Source: Liolophura sinensis (Eukaryota > Mollusca > Polyplacophora > Chitonida > Chitonidae). From it: DNA of 64,000 nt. Position 1 is the first letter of the stretch. Every line of letters starts with the position of its first letter. Location: assembly GCF_032854445.1 (NCBI RefSeq), contig NC_088295.1:39295385-39359384 (forward strand), in the 5' to 3' direction. This document shows positions 29,295 to 41,559 of the stretch, piece by piece. The notes beneath the pieces are model-generated. The model worked only from the letters and a program-made list of their open reading frames with translations, made no database searches and was not told the DNA's origin. The position numbers and the translations under genes are program-made.

Positions 29295-32221
29295 CAGCGT
29301 TTTTGATGCAAATAATTAAAGACACTATGCGTGCACAGATATGTTTGACCAAAAAGTCCACTTTCGCTGATTAAATTATAACTTTAATTAGAAGGAATAG
29401 CTCAAATTATTGCCTTTCAGTAAATATTAGACCTGAGCTGTACTATTTATGGTGTTGAAATGATTCTGAAGTTCGAGAAAGTTATAATGCGTCCTGCTTT
29501 ATTATAAATTTGAGGAACCTTACTGCTGCTGATATTTTTTGAAATCTAACTTTATTGGACTATTCTAAAATAATACCAGAAATTCACAATAATACAATAA
29601 TAATAAATTTCCGTCCTCTTTGTTTCCCTACCTCCCATACCAAATGCAAAAAAAAAGTTCATTGAATCCAGCGCAAGTCATATCTATGAGCACATCGCAT
29701 TTCTGTGCTGCGGGTGCGACTTTTATCCTGAGGTCGATTTTAAGACCATAGCTCAGAGCTTGCCCATGTGTTAGAACCATGAGCGGCGTGACAGTCGAGA
29801 TTTGGTATTCCAGTGCAGTTCTCTCATTCTTGTAACTAGCCGTCGAAACACACGTTTGTATATATACCAATCGTGAACTAAAATGGACGTCCCCGATGAG
29901 TAAATACAATATACAATTCCAAAACGACGTTCACCGGAAACCATCAATAAACTGTGAAAGTGTATAAAGTAACACATTAAAAACGGATTATTGTAAACCG
30001 AAGCAGTCGAGTTTTAATATGATGCCAGAAGTGCTCTAGAAATGCCCAGGGTATGCTCTAGACACAATTTGTTCAGGATTGTCTACCGTGAGCTTGTCTA
30101 TAAGTTCCACGAAGCAAATATGTATCTCAGTTGCGCTTTGATTGCCATTGTTTCAGATATCCAACACCATGAATTACAAGGGCCCCCAGTCCAAGGGTTA
30201 ATCGGGAATTAGAAACACGAATGAAGCAGAGCGCCTGCACACTCTGATATGAGAACTATATCCTTGTAAAATGAAAGAAATGCAGGGCAAAGGTGTTTGG
30301 TGGAATATCCGTGACACACTAGTTTTTAATTGCAGTAATGCCTTGACGCCATTCGTTGAAATTGTCGAAGAACAAAATGTTACCCGGCGAGATACGTACG
30401 CGCCCGCCATGTCCAAGGCCCTTTGGAAAATCGCTATCCATGCAAGGCTAATTAACCGTGTAGAAATTGAAACGATCTTGTCGTAACGTCAGCATGACAG
30501 GAAACCCAAGTACAAGTCCAAATGAAATGTGCGATCTGGGCGGCCTTTAGTTTCATTAAAACCCAGTGAAGGTGCATGGATATCTTTTTGCTACATACGG
30601 GCTGTTAATAACTAGTCGAAGTGTTTTAAGTACAACCTTAAAATGTCCCTGATGGAATATGATGACGTTACTCTCTGTAAAACACTTGTGTATTTCATAA
30701 TGGCTCTATGCATGTACTTTCTATGTATATCGATCTTTTATGAAATGTAATTAAAAACAAGAAAAAAATGTTAGACTTCAAGGTCAACTCGTGCTACTTT
30801 CAAGGGCTGGATATCTTCATATTTGATTACAATCCCTGCGTATAAGAGAAAACATAATTGCAACTTGAGACATTCTTTTGCAAATGACATGTAACATTCA
30901 GCGTACCTGCGGTTACAACATACCTGCAGACTTCAGAGGCGTGGAACATGGTTTAATATATATGTTCTCAGAGAGCATATTCAACAGTGAATACCGGAGT
31001 TGCTTAAGCTTCGGATCATCGCGGAAGCGATCGACGCACTTTGTGAGCGCCCTGATTCCACAGCTCTTTGTTTTGGCGCAGCTAATGACTCTCTCTTTAA
31101 GTTTTAATTCTTTGAAAGACAGTTCATAAATCCCTACTTTCCAAATTTCTGAATCTTGTAACGGATGTAGCAATCGTTCATAACTTTGCTGTATGGATCG
31201 AGCTTTTGTGTATAATTGCTACAGGTATAACAATTTCGAGATCTATAATAGTTTGGTTTGTCTATTTGCTCAAGACAGAGGTTTTAGCGTAGTTGACTGT
31301 TATTCCTTTCCCAAAAGGAAGTGAAGGTGTCCAATTTAGTACCGCAATTGTTTCAACTATTCCTTGTATTTACAATTTGTGTAAACGTACATGTATAACA
31401 CATGGTCTGCAGTGGGAAAACGTTCTTTGGGCAACCGCGTAGACTTCCCCCTACAGACGGGGTCACGGGTATTGTATGGAAATTAAATTTCATTCCAGGT
31501 TTGTTAAATTCTACAACGAGGGTAGCATTCTTGTTGCCAAAAAGAGCGATTGAGATACCCATATATTTGTTGTCGACCTGGACAGAGGAATGTCATGGCC
31601 ATACAGGATATCGACTGTCTTCTCTGCATTAATGAAAATTGATGACTGCTTCTATCTTGTATTATATGTTACCAGCTTTATTTGCTGTTACCATATACTA
31701 TATAATTATATATTATATTCCTTTAGGAGCTTGTGTTTTGAAAATGTAGCTTGCTGTCATCAACTTCGTGATTGACGAGTTCTTCCAGATCTTCCTGGCA
31801 GGAGAATGGTAGTTGTGAAGTCTAAATTAGCCATGAAAATTGTCCCCAACTGAGAAGTCAAACAGGGCGTCATTAGCCCCTATACGGAGGAGTCGATACC
31901 GCCGAAAAACACTGTTTGATTTTAAAATTAGATGGTTCCGGAACCAGAGCCCAGCAGCCACTGAAGTATTTGAGGACCATGGAAGTGGCAGATAACAAAG
32001 ATACGCCTCTATTGGTATGAATATAATTAAAGACCTTCAGCACAGAGAGTAAAACCAGAGGAGGGAAGACAATGTGCTAGCTGGTAAATGGTCACGCGCA
32101 ACCGGTGAAATACGGCCTTTTGTCAATTTACCTCAGTCAGGGTTTTATTCTAACTGTTCATGTAAATGCATAAATAGTAGCAAATTACACGTCCCCTAGC
32201 ACCATGATTTAAGCAAAATTA

Positions 32222-32251
32222 GGCCACCCCCCCCCCCAAAAAAAAAAAAAC
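32222..32251. repeat. C-run followed by A-run
   Basis: A run of about 11 C followed by a run of about 12 A. Either a simple low-complexity junction or the tail of a degraded retroelement. Confidence 0.8.
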
Positions 32252-32567
32252 ATTCAGTTATGCAGTGATCTTCGCGAAGACACTAATCCCCTTGCATTGT
32301 TTTATTGCATGCTAAATGTGATGACAAAGCAGTATTATTTTGAGTGACTAATCTGCAGTTAACATCATTGCATTTTTCCTTACCGAATTCTGTATGCTTA
32401 AGCAATGGTGGTAGGGGTCGTTTAGTTTGCTAGTGTATAAGCATTTGCATGAACAGTTAAAAATAAATTGATAAGAAGCCGTATTTTAGCGGTTACGTCT
32501 AACCATTTGCCAATTATCATACTGTCGTCGTTGCTCTGATTTTTTGCTCTCTTTGCTTTAGGTCTGA

Positions 32568-32684
32568 GCCCGGTTTCACGAAGAGCTCTTCACATTACGT
32601 TCACTTAACTAACACGGCAACTAGTACTGTAGGCAGTTGCGAACTCATAGTATTAAGAGAGCTTCGTGAAACTGGGCCCTTATT
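32568..32684. mobile_element. Palindromic MITE-like element
   Basis: The left end GAGCCCGGTTTCACGAAGAG and right end CTTCGTGAAACTGGGCCC are inverted copies. The interior (CACTTAACTAACACGGCAAC, CAGTTGCGAACTC) is also partly self-complementary. About 115 bp, no coding capacity. Confidence 0.75.
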
Positions 32685-32930
32685 ATTTATTATACCCCAT
32701 AGGGTAATTCTGGTATGTGTTCTGTTCCAAACTGTATCTCAATAACGGCTTTGCGTATTAACATGAAACATGTTTTGGTAGATTGTCATTCTCGTTTTAT
32801 AAGTTCCATGTAGATGTAATAATGCGTATATTCTTTTTGCGAGGAAACGGGGTATCATGTAAATGTATATAGTGAGCTTTGTTCACTCTTTCGTTTTTTC
32901 TTAATCTGCTCTGGGAAACTATACTGAGGC

Positions 32931-33056
32931 CGGTTTCAAGAAGCGCACTTAGTTAAGTAAGTCCTTAAATACCATGTCAGCGTGTGTTGTAGAGAGATAA
33001 AGTGTACCTAGCTAAGGAATACTTAGCACTAAATACACTTAACGTGCGGCCTCTCG
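32931..33056. mobile_element. Second GGTTTCA-type palindromic element
   Basis: GGCCGGTTTCAAGAAGCGCA and ACTTAGTTAAGT at the left face ACACTTAACGTGCGGCC at the right. Related in design to 32568-32684 but more diverged. Confidence 0.55.
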
Positions 33057-33671
33057 CCCATATCAAAGTAATCACCACCAAAAGTACATGATGTATCTAT
33101 GAAGACCTATATAGTACGCAGGCTTTAGACCTCTCAACAATGTTTTTTTTTTTCGCATGGCCCAGGGCACTGGAGACACTCTACATGCGCGTGGGGCAGC
33201 GCTTCCCGCCCTTCTGTATATACTAACGCTTCAGTGGTCGATTACTCGGTACAAAAATCGGCCGGTTCGATCGTCAGTGCGCTTCGATCCGAAGGGTATT
33301 CCCCTTCGTCTATTTTTGGAATTGCATTGCTGTCACCGCACACATAAGCTGCGGCAAAATACCAGTAAGCATTGGAACAATCTAAATATAGATCGCGAGC
33401 ATCCCAGAAATGAGGAGTATCTACTATATATCGGTGGCCACCAGGTGAAAATGTGTGTCGTTCGTATGACACTCCGATTAAAATGTGTGCGTCATCATGA
33501 ATGTCCTATATGTATATAGGGTGGGCGGTAATGCTAGTGGCAAATGTTGATAAAGTTGTATAAACTGAATACATACATGCACATTCAAATTGTTACACCC
33601 ATATATTTCTTGTGGGATTTGAATATTAAGGTGACTTGTGACCTTGTTTGTTAATGCTCTGATATTTATAT

Positions 33672-33742
33672 CATGTTTATTTATTTATTTGATTGAGTGA
33701 TATAAGGCGGTATACTTCAAAATAGTTCACTTGTGCGGCAAG
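33672..33742 (-). mobile_element. SINE 3' fragment
   Basis: TTTATTTATTTATTTGATTG then a decayed GGCGGTATACTTCAAAATAG and TTCACTTGTGCGGC. Confidence 0.5.
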
Positions 33743-33994
33743 TTTACGTGTGGAAGAAATGATTTTCAGAATAAATTTCCATTTATCATATCCCTTGGTG
33801 TCATTTAGAACAACAAAACACTTTCTAAATGACATGCGCCATTCTGAAATGTTCTGCTGCGGGAATTGTTGTTAAATGTCTGACCATCAGAGAAGTAAGC
33901 ATAGTGCATGGTCGCCGCGAACTTTGCCGGTCCACTATCTATATCGTTTTTCTGTTGAAGGCCTGCTGGTCGAATTGCCTATAGAAAGTACATC

Positions 33995-34150
33995 TTTTTA
34001 TTTATTTACTTGTTTATTTGGTGTTTTATGCCGTTCTCAATAATATTTCACTGATGGTTAGTGTTATGGTGGAAGGAAACCAGGAAGATCTCCGGGGGAA
34101 ACCCACTACCACACGCAGGTTACTAGCTACTGTAGTATTTGTTCGTTTAG
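33995..34150 (-). mobile_element. SINE, 3' part
   Basis: TTTATTTACTTGTTTATTTG, GTGTTTTATGCCGTTCTCAA, TATTTCACTGATGG, then GGGGGAAACCCACTACCA. The head is missing. Confidence 0.75.
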
Positions 34151-34794
34151 GCCTGCTGCCGGCGAGTAGATGCTTGACTCTGAAGTGACTGGTTCATAAC
34201 CCAGTGTAACTAAAGGCAAATTTCAGCCGTAGAATCTGTACTGTACCCGGAAATATTAGACCTAACCCCGAATAACAATAATGCTCGAGCATTCACAGAT
34301 CGCCATGCCGGTCAAGAGATGTAATAACATGCATAAATGTTATGTTCAATGACGTGGAAACCAACTGAGAGTACATCAAAATTTCTGATTACAGTGACTG
34401 GGTTAAGAAAATAAACAAGGAAAATAAATGAATTAATGCCGAAATAAGGGAAAAGGTATGCTTCGTCAGTTGATCTGATAGTGAATTTGAGGTTTCGCGT
34501 CTTTGCAGTTCCAAATACGGTATAAGGTAGTGTAGAGAGTCTGAAGGCATGCGTGCGACCTACATCGTATAAAACAACAGACAAGGGTGTGTGACAACTG
34601 CCAGACCATGCAGTTTTTGTGGGTCACAAGTGTATTGCCTAAATCAGGGAAATCCCCTTGTTTTATATTTAGAAGGACACTGGTTGACCTCAGCGAATGT
34701 AGAGCACCTCGTGGTGTGTGCATTGTGACAAACACATTCATCAGTGTGGCATTATAATTGATCATATACACATTTATATGCATTTTTACATGTA

Positions 34795-35098
34795 TGTATG
34801 TATGCTTGGTGTTTAACGTCGTACTTGGCAATTTTTCAGTCAGATGACGGAGATAGGTCATTTGATGTGTGTACAAATACTGTGTCTTCTTGTGGCATGG
34901 TGAGTCTATGCGGTAAAAGTGCTGCCCCCACTGTAGTATTAGACACCAGACACGACATCCCTCCCAGTCACATTATAATGACACCGGGCCAACCACTTCT
35001 GTTTCCTTACTTTTCCATTTTTAAAGTCTTTGGTATGACCCGATCCCGGGTCTTCCGACTCCGAGGCGAGCGCTCTACACATTAGGCCACCGGAACGG
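34795..35098 (-). mobile_element. Distinct tRNA-headed SINE family
   Basis: On the minus strand the head GGTGGCCTAATGTGTAGAGC, GCTCGCCTCGGAGTCG, then GACCCGGGATCGGGTC, resembles a tRNA with A- and B-box regions. The opposite end has GGTGTTTAACGTCGTACTTG and AATTTTTCAGTCAGATGACG. It differs from the common family in both head and tail. Confidence 0.7.
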
Positions 35099-35426
35099 TT
35101 CATCTCTAAATGTAACCTGAACAATTCCCGTGTGAAATGTTTACATAGATGCCAATCCGAGGACTGTTGATCAGTATACAAAGCCTGCCGCAGATGTGGG
35201 CATGTTGCTTTTAAGGGAACTGGACTTTGGTTTGTCCAGAATATCAGGCGCTCTGCATAACCGTGTTCAGTTCCAATTGTAATTATATACACCCACTTGT
35301 CAAAAACGTAAGTAAATAAACTCGAACGCTAAACAAATTTGGTAAAACCGTGCTAATTACTTCATTTCGCGTAACAATAGCGGTTAGCCGGCTCCGGATG
35401 AATATGGAATACTGAATGGAGCACTT

Positions 35427-36077
35427 TCATTGGTTGACGGAAAACTGGGTCAGGCTCACGTGGCCGAAGCGGTATTTTACAAACAGAAGTGTAAAGAAAA
35501 GGAATGCAGACGTTTCAGTGAAAATTAAAAGTGAATTTATTGAAAACTGCGCCACCGAACAGACTAGTGTAATCTTTATAGGATGAGGACGAAAGAGAAG
35601 TGGAGTTTGCTGACTATCCTCCGGATTCTGTGCGGAAGTTGATGGCATCGGAATCGTGAAAACTTCGTTTGTGCGCACTTGAACTGACCAGCCAAGGAGT
35701 GGAAGCGCGGGAGATGGTTGACTGAAGGCGCGATTGCCCCGAAGTGAACTCGACATTTGCTTCTGCTCTGTGTGGTCTAATTTAGAATCATACTCCTGGA
35801 TGCCAGCAAGGGATTTGTGTCCGGTGACCTGCATAATTTTATGTGGGGCGACGCCAGATTTTACAAGGGTTTGGACGGTTGTTTTTCGGACAGAGTGATT
35901 AGTTTTCCGGCCTTTCAGTCCAGCAACCTCGGCAGCCCTCTTCATTAGCTCTCCCAAACGATGCTCTCCCGTTGGAGTGGAGTAATACCACACAGCTGCA
36001 TCAGGTTTGAGGCGACATTCGGGAATTGGTGTTAGGTAGATGTCCAGCTCTGGGCCATCAAATGGATCAAGTAGCAT
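35427..36077 (-). pseudogene. Crypton-type tyrosine recombinase, C-terminal catalytic fragment
   Basis: A 216-codon open frame whose first half resembles the DUF3504/Crypton tyrosine recombinase domain also found in KIAA1958, QRICH1 and ZMYM proteins. Visible core: LGELMKRAAEVAGLKGRKTN (residues 41-60), NHSVRKT with H61 and R64, TGHKS with H87, and IQEYD with candidate nucleophile Y96. The domain's first catalytic Arg and N-terminal half are absent, and an in-frame TGA lies directly before the ATG. Residues after about 120 look unrelated. It is probably a truncated transposon copy. A spliced gene with further exons upstream is possible, but none was found. Confidence 0.7.
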
Positions 36078-36182
36078 TCAGCGTCGGTGAGATCAAAAGG
36101 GCCAGAGCCTGATTGATCGGCAACCATGCTTGTTGTGTCGTCTGCTTGTTGACAAACAAAAAGTAGTCCGTACGTGTGACGT

Positions 36183-36222
36183 TACAACTGTCCAATATAT
36201 TGAAAAATATTGGACAGTTGTG
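36183..36222. repeat. Short perfect hairpin
   Basis: ACAACTGTCCAATA and TATTGGACAGTTGT flank a loop of about 10 bases. It is just upstream of the recombinase fragment; it could be an element end or a simple palindrome. Confidence 0.75.
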
Positions 36223-36379
36223 TTTACTACATAATATAGTAGGCGATGGACACTTAGGTGTATAATAACTGGGGTTATATATGGCCGGATATGCATCCTG
36301 CTGAACAAAATCGCCACGTGACTGACATACATATTTTTCATGAACGACAGTTTGCATAAATAAAACCATTGTACACGAT

Positions 36380-39300
36380 CTAGATACTAATGAAATTTAC
36401 GCGCCTTGAACATTCTCTGAATCTTTTCGGCGCCATTGCAAACCTGTTAACTGCTTTCATTCACTTGAATTCGTCTAAATTTCTTAATTCCATTGGTTTG
36501 TGTTGAACGTTACTTTGAAAATTGGTCTTGTGATCATTGGTCTAGAAAGCGCCTACAGCTGGTATACGACTATTTGTATACTTAGTCTACATAACATGCA
36601 GTTGCAACTGAAGCGGGCTATATAATATGAAATTTTATATTTGGCTCTCGTTCTTGGGATATCAACAGTTCTTTCTGACATCAATGAAGATTTTTGTGAT
36701 GTCTACCTCTCTCTTCCATGTACAGCAAACCTTTTTTTATGAAATCTTGATTTTCAAGGTCGCGTAGAAAAATGCCTTTGCGGTTATCCACTGGAAAATG
36801 CATGGCTTAATTCTGTTGATTGGTGGTAAATTAAATCTTGCCTTAAACTATATTTAGAATTTTCCTGAACGTCGCCTTGGCATGAAGTCTTTGATTTGTC
36901 TCTTCCGTCATCGAGCGAAAAATTGGTTAATAATGTCCTTAAATTTGATTGAATTTGGTATGAAGACAGGAAGAGACCATGCATAGTAGAGGTCATGACA
37001 TGTAAATCCCATAACGGAACTTCCTCTTTTCATTTTAATGCGGCAACTGCATGTTTCATGTCTTTGCATGTAACTTGCATTGTCATAAGTGGTGGACCTC
37101 TCACGCAAGAGTTTATTCAATTCGTTCCATGCTTTCGTTTCATTTTTCAGTTTCGCTATAAGATAAAAGGGTCCCTATAGAGGTCAAGTTTTCTACTGTT
37201 CCGCCTAATCCACGGCAATATTTATTTATGAAGCTATGATGGATCATGTTCTGTTGCTGACCATAGGTTTCTTTCGCTTCATTGGGTGTTAAAGTTTAAC
37301 TTTCGTCCAATTAAGCTTTGAAGAATTGTGAATCTTTTACCCATGGTCTTGTAAGCTCGATGAGAGTTGGCGAGCGTGTACATGTCTGCGGAGTCGAGTT
37401 TAACTCAATGTGTTATGGTCTCAATCCATTTGACAACCAAGTTATCGCTATTGGTGCATGTGACATTGGATTAGAAGTATAGTATCCGTAAGTGTCCCCA
37501 GTTTAGTGAGGAAAATGTGGCTCATTTTAACCCAGTAAACACCATTTAAGATCCTGTTGCGTGTGTCTGCAGTCCTACAGTTTTCCCACCCACGTGTTGC
37601 TCATGTGAATACCGCAGACCACGGCGCCGCGCGCCAGCAGACAACTAAATGTTCAATGCGTTCAAGGCCGTTTGTGTTTTGACGGCGGATCGAATCGAGG
37701 ACACCAGAAAGCAGCATCCCACTAACAATCTGTTGTCTAGGTCAATAGGATTGGGGGAAGCCGACTGGATCTATAATTAGAACGATCCCGCGATTGGCCT
37801 GTTGACCAACCCGCGATATCCACTGTTTATACCTTCACACACGACAAATTGCCGTCTCGTCAACTAGCACGTACTGGCAGAACACTCATGTGTGCGCCAA
37901 ACCACCTGTAGCTGCAGAATCGGTACGGGACAGCCCTACAAAGCGGCCCTGCAATGCTGTTTAATTGAGTCATTCAGTTGTTTTTAACCCCTCTTGTATT
38001 AAATACCCTCAATTGCTCAAATCCTTGTGGAAAAGTTTACATTAAACAACGACATGCTCAGTCAGGACTCCAGGATTCCAGGACTCCCATTTCTTTTTTT
38101 TTCTTCATGGTTTTACCCACTTTGATACAAAAATTTACGGTGACGAATGGTGCAAAGTGCTTGACAACAAATCAACCATCAGGTCCAAGCCAGGAAAGGA
38201 CATGAAGTTCCCCACTGCACGAATCCTTGATTCAAAAATACCGGATCCTATTACCAAAAATATTGTTCTGACATCATCGATCATATGAATGACTGATAAT
38301 AAACCGTAGGGTATAAATACACCACTCCGGTGACTTTTTTGTTGTCTTTATTTTGTTTGTTTTGTCTTATTCTTGTGTACTCACGAAACACCTTACAAAT
38401 TAACAAAATTGACTTTACGATGTCCATGAAGCAGAAGCCAAGCATATCTTCTTCACTGCACCAATGTTACCATTATTCAGTGTTCTTCGTTAACTGTATA
38501 CAGTAGTGTTCAACGACCTAGTGCAAAGAGACGTACAATAATCATACATGGCTGTAATATGTCCAACATATAACGCACAGTATTTGTTTCTTCTTCAAGT
38601 TAAAGGGAAAGCATGCGTATTCAGATCGAAGCTAGATTGTATGCATGCCTCATAATTTGTGCTTTACTGGAGAAAATTCTGTACATGCGGCAAATGACTT
38701 CAATCTCTTATATATAACAATACGCTTTATATCCGGTGTACATATATGTACACGTGACATGCAGGCGTTATACTGTTAGTACATGTAACTGCACGTATAT
38801 TACATTTAAACTCTTGAAAAGCCGTAACATCCTGTCAAGTTAGACGATGATCGTACATGCATCCTGGTAGCGTATGAGTTCCTGATATCTCTCCTCTTTC
38901 GCAAAGGGTTGTCATAACATGTTATTACAGAATAAAATATTAACTATGTATGTAGTGACTTGAGTTTTTCCCACGCAAACCAGAGACTTCTAGTCGAGGG
39001 AATAGTCAGTTTCCTGGGCCTTTTTGCACCTACAAACGTTGCCCTCTCTTGTTCTGCTGTTTTGCCGCGTAACTCATCTCCAGTAGGAAGAATATATCAA
39101 ACCAATATCTGTTCATGTTCATCAGTGTGTATCATCTTTGTTGACTGCTGTCATTGAACAGGTAGGATAAAATCCTGACTGAGGTTTTCAAGACAGGTGA
39201 AGATTTCGTAATTAAATCGATTTGCAGCCATACTAGATTACAGTAGTTTAGTGACGAAAATCAAGTCCCAAAATCCGCTAACTGACCTGAATCCAGTAAA

Positions 39301-39420
39301 CAAGTATATAAACCTGACTGTTTGAAAACATTTCAAGATATCTGTTTCACGAGGACACGTGTAACAGACGAATGGACGAACGGGCAAACGGAAACACGTA
39401 CAGCATCCACTTGTCTCCAA
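36380..39420. other. Intergenic, no gene recognised
   Basis: No conserved coding segment seen. GC rises near 37600-37700 (CCACGGCGCCGCGCGCCAG) without a gene I can name. Open frames here have no protein-family features. Confidence 0.4.
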
Positions 39421-39432
39421 CTTTTGTTTTTC

Positions 39433-39672
39433 AGTACAAGTACTCTCAAAAAAATAATCTTAACAGAAAGTCTGTTATCTGAGTGATGGCAGAATCTATT
39501 CTGTTATTGCAGCAAAGTATTCTGTTAAATATAACACACATGCTTTATTAACTCACCATAACGATTCTATTAGAGTTACACAATATTGTGTCATAATAAC
39601 AGAATACATCATAGCATCACTCAGACAACAGACTTAATGTTAACATTAACAGATTGATTTTTTGAGTGTTGC
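39433..39672. mobile_element. MITE-like element with long inverted ends
   Basis: The left end ACTCTCAAAAAAATAATCTT with AACAGAAAGTCTGTTATCTG and AGTGATGGCAGAAT mirrors the right end read on the minus strand: ACACTCAAAAAATCAATCTG, TTAATGTTAACATTAAGTCT, GTTGTCTGAGTGATGC, then TTCTGTTATTATGAC. Arms of about 90 bp, 240 bp in total, non-coding. Confidence 0.8.
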
Positions 39673-40901
39673 ATATCCTACATGCAGTTATTAGTGTTAA
39701 GGTTTAAATGACTTCAACCTCTGAACCAAAAATTTTGGATACAAAGTTTCGAAATGAAGACACAGCTATATAGGCTCATACAGATCAGATGCTTGGAATA
39801 AAATTTCCTTGATCCCATTGTTGAGGGTTTTAGTGATTGCAGATATTTCTTCAAAAGACGTTTGTTGTAAAAGAATTAGTCCAAGTTATAACTGACATCA
39901 GCTCTTCCATCTGTAGTTAACATAAAAACCTATAGATTGATTAGAATTAACAGGCTACAAATTAGACACGCTTAACAGGTTGGCCAATTTTGCTTTGAGA
40001 TTTCAGATCGATTCCGTTCATGCTACACAGGCGTATACACAAATACGCCTGTGCATGTATATACACAAATTATATACGCACATATACATTTATATAACAC
40101 TGCGGAGCTGAATAAACGTATACGTAATGCTTTATATTTATAACATTCGTGTATATATATTGAGATGAGGATGGGCACACAGAGCACCTATACACTTTCA
40201 CGCTTAGTGAACACAGGTGTATACACTGACGTCAGCACAGGCTAAGCATTGTTTCGTTATGTTCTGCCCACTTATACTACCGTACAGCAGACCTATGATT
40301 CGGTACAGCATACTACGGGTGTCGGTCAATATGAGGTGAATGCTGTGTGGGGGAAACCCTCTGCTGCTATCTTTAGAACTGTCGCGGTTTTCCAGTTTCC
40401 AACTGACCCACTTATCGATAAACATTGCGTGCGTGTGGTAGAAATAATCGGGCAACGGGATAAGTTGCTCGGTCATATGCATGTATACATGTATGTTTTA
40501 AAACCTCAAAACTCCTGACGTTTTTATAAATGACTGGTTTTACACTCAATTCGCGCAAGGTATTTTAACACTTTATTAGAATTGGTAATTTGCTTATTTA
40601 ATATCTTCCTATCAATCCTGAAAAGTAGTATTTTATCAGCTAGAATGATTTCTCTTCCTGGCTTACTTAATTTAATATAATGCCTTAAATGGGATTAACC
40701 AAAGGTGGCAAATGTACCTAAACAATAAAACGCGTGATTGAAACGTTACCAACACACTAGAATGTGGGTTGGTTTTCTTGTATTAAAAATTACGGCTCAA
40801 AGGAGTTTTGATTTGGCAAAATGTTGGCAATATCGGATTAGGCATATATACAGGATGGCCATCGGGCTTATGTATCCTTGAACAGAATATGCCAGGATGC
40901 A

Positions 40902-40906
<5 letters not shown>

Positions 40907-40960
<54 letters not shown>

Positions 40961-40962
40961 AG
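40907..40962. repeat. (TA)n microsatellite
   Basis: A short A-run followed by about 25 TA repeats and a second A-run. Confidence 0.95.
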
Positions 40963-41559
40963 TAAAAAAAAAGATCGCAGAACTGCATTTCCATTTGATT
41001 TTAACCTAGTACAAAGTTTAACAACCACGCTGTTGTAAACGTTTTTTAAATCGCGTCATTTTAACGTTGCCTGCACGTGATTGACCAAAATTCATAGTAA
41101 ACATATATAACTTAACTAACAGTCCATTGTTATACCTTTCAAAAAGCCGCGACTCTAAGAAAATAATTGCGCTTTTAACTGAGGCTTTTGATCTGTTCAT
41201 ATTTCCTTACCCACACCCTCCCCTTTGTTAAAATGGAAGTTATGGGCCGAGTCAAGGTCATTGTAGGCTAACACCATGTCCGGTTATAGCATCAGAAATG
41301 AGGTTTCTGCAAGTTTAAACAGTATCAAAAATTGTTTCGGGCAGCATCGCCGTTACATTTCGCGCATAAGTATGAAAATATCACGCCTGTGTATCCGGGA
41401 AAAAGGTTGCTGAAAAAGTGCAGTGTGATACATCATCTCTTGATATATGCACAATTCTGTCACGTGACAGCCGTGTGGATTCCCATATGCTGCCAGTAGG
41501 ACAGGCCATAAATGTGTTGTAAGCGGCGTAACTACAGAAAAATCGAGTATTCTATCGGT

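Larger units (their letters stand above)
28051..33472 (-). other. Unassigned coding-like segments, possible decayed gene
   Basis: Several minus-strand open segments have protein-like composition but no recognised family: 33472-33242 (HFWDARDLYLDC; AYWYFAAAYVCGD), 31582-31400 (VDNKYMGISIALFGNKNATL; EFNKPGMKFNFHTIPVT), 31173-30920 (KCVDRFRDDPKLKQLRYS), 29909-29630 (ALEYQISTVTPLMVLTHGQA; APAAQKCDVLIDMTC) and 28552-28340 (SFTKRHVDDLLSLINNY). Some have plausible acceptors, for example CTCTGTCCAG at about 31583. I could not join them into one phased gene. They may be exons of an unknown gene, a pseudogene, transposon remnants, or chance. Confidence 0.25.

Noticed and set aside
34466-34876. 136-codon minus-strand frame
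   Set aside because: It overlaps the second SINE family and has no recognisable domain.
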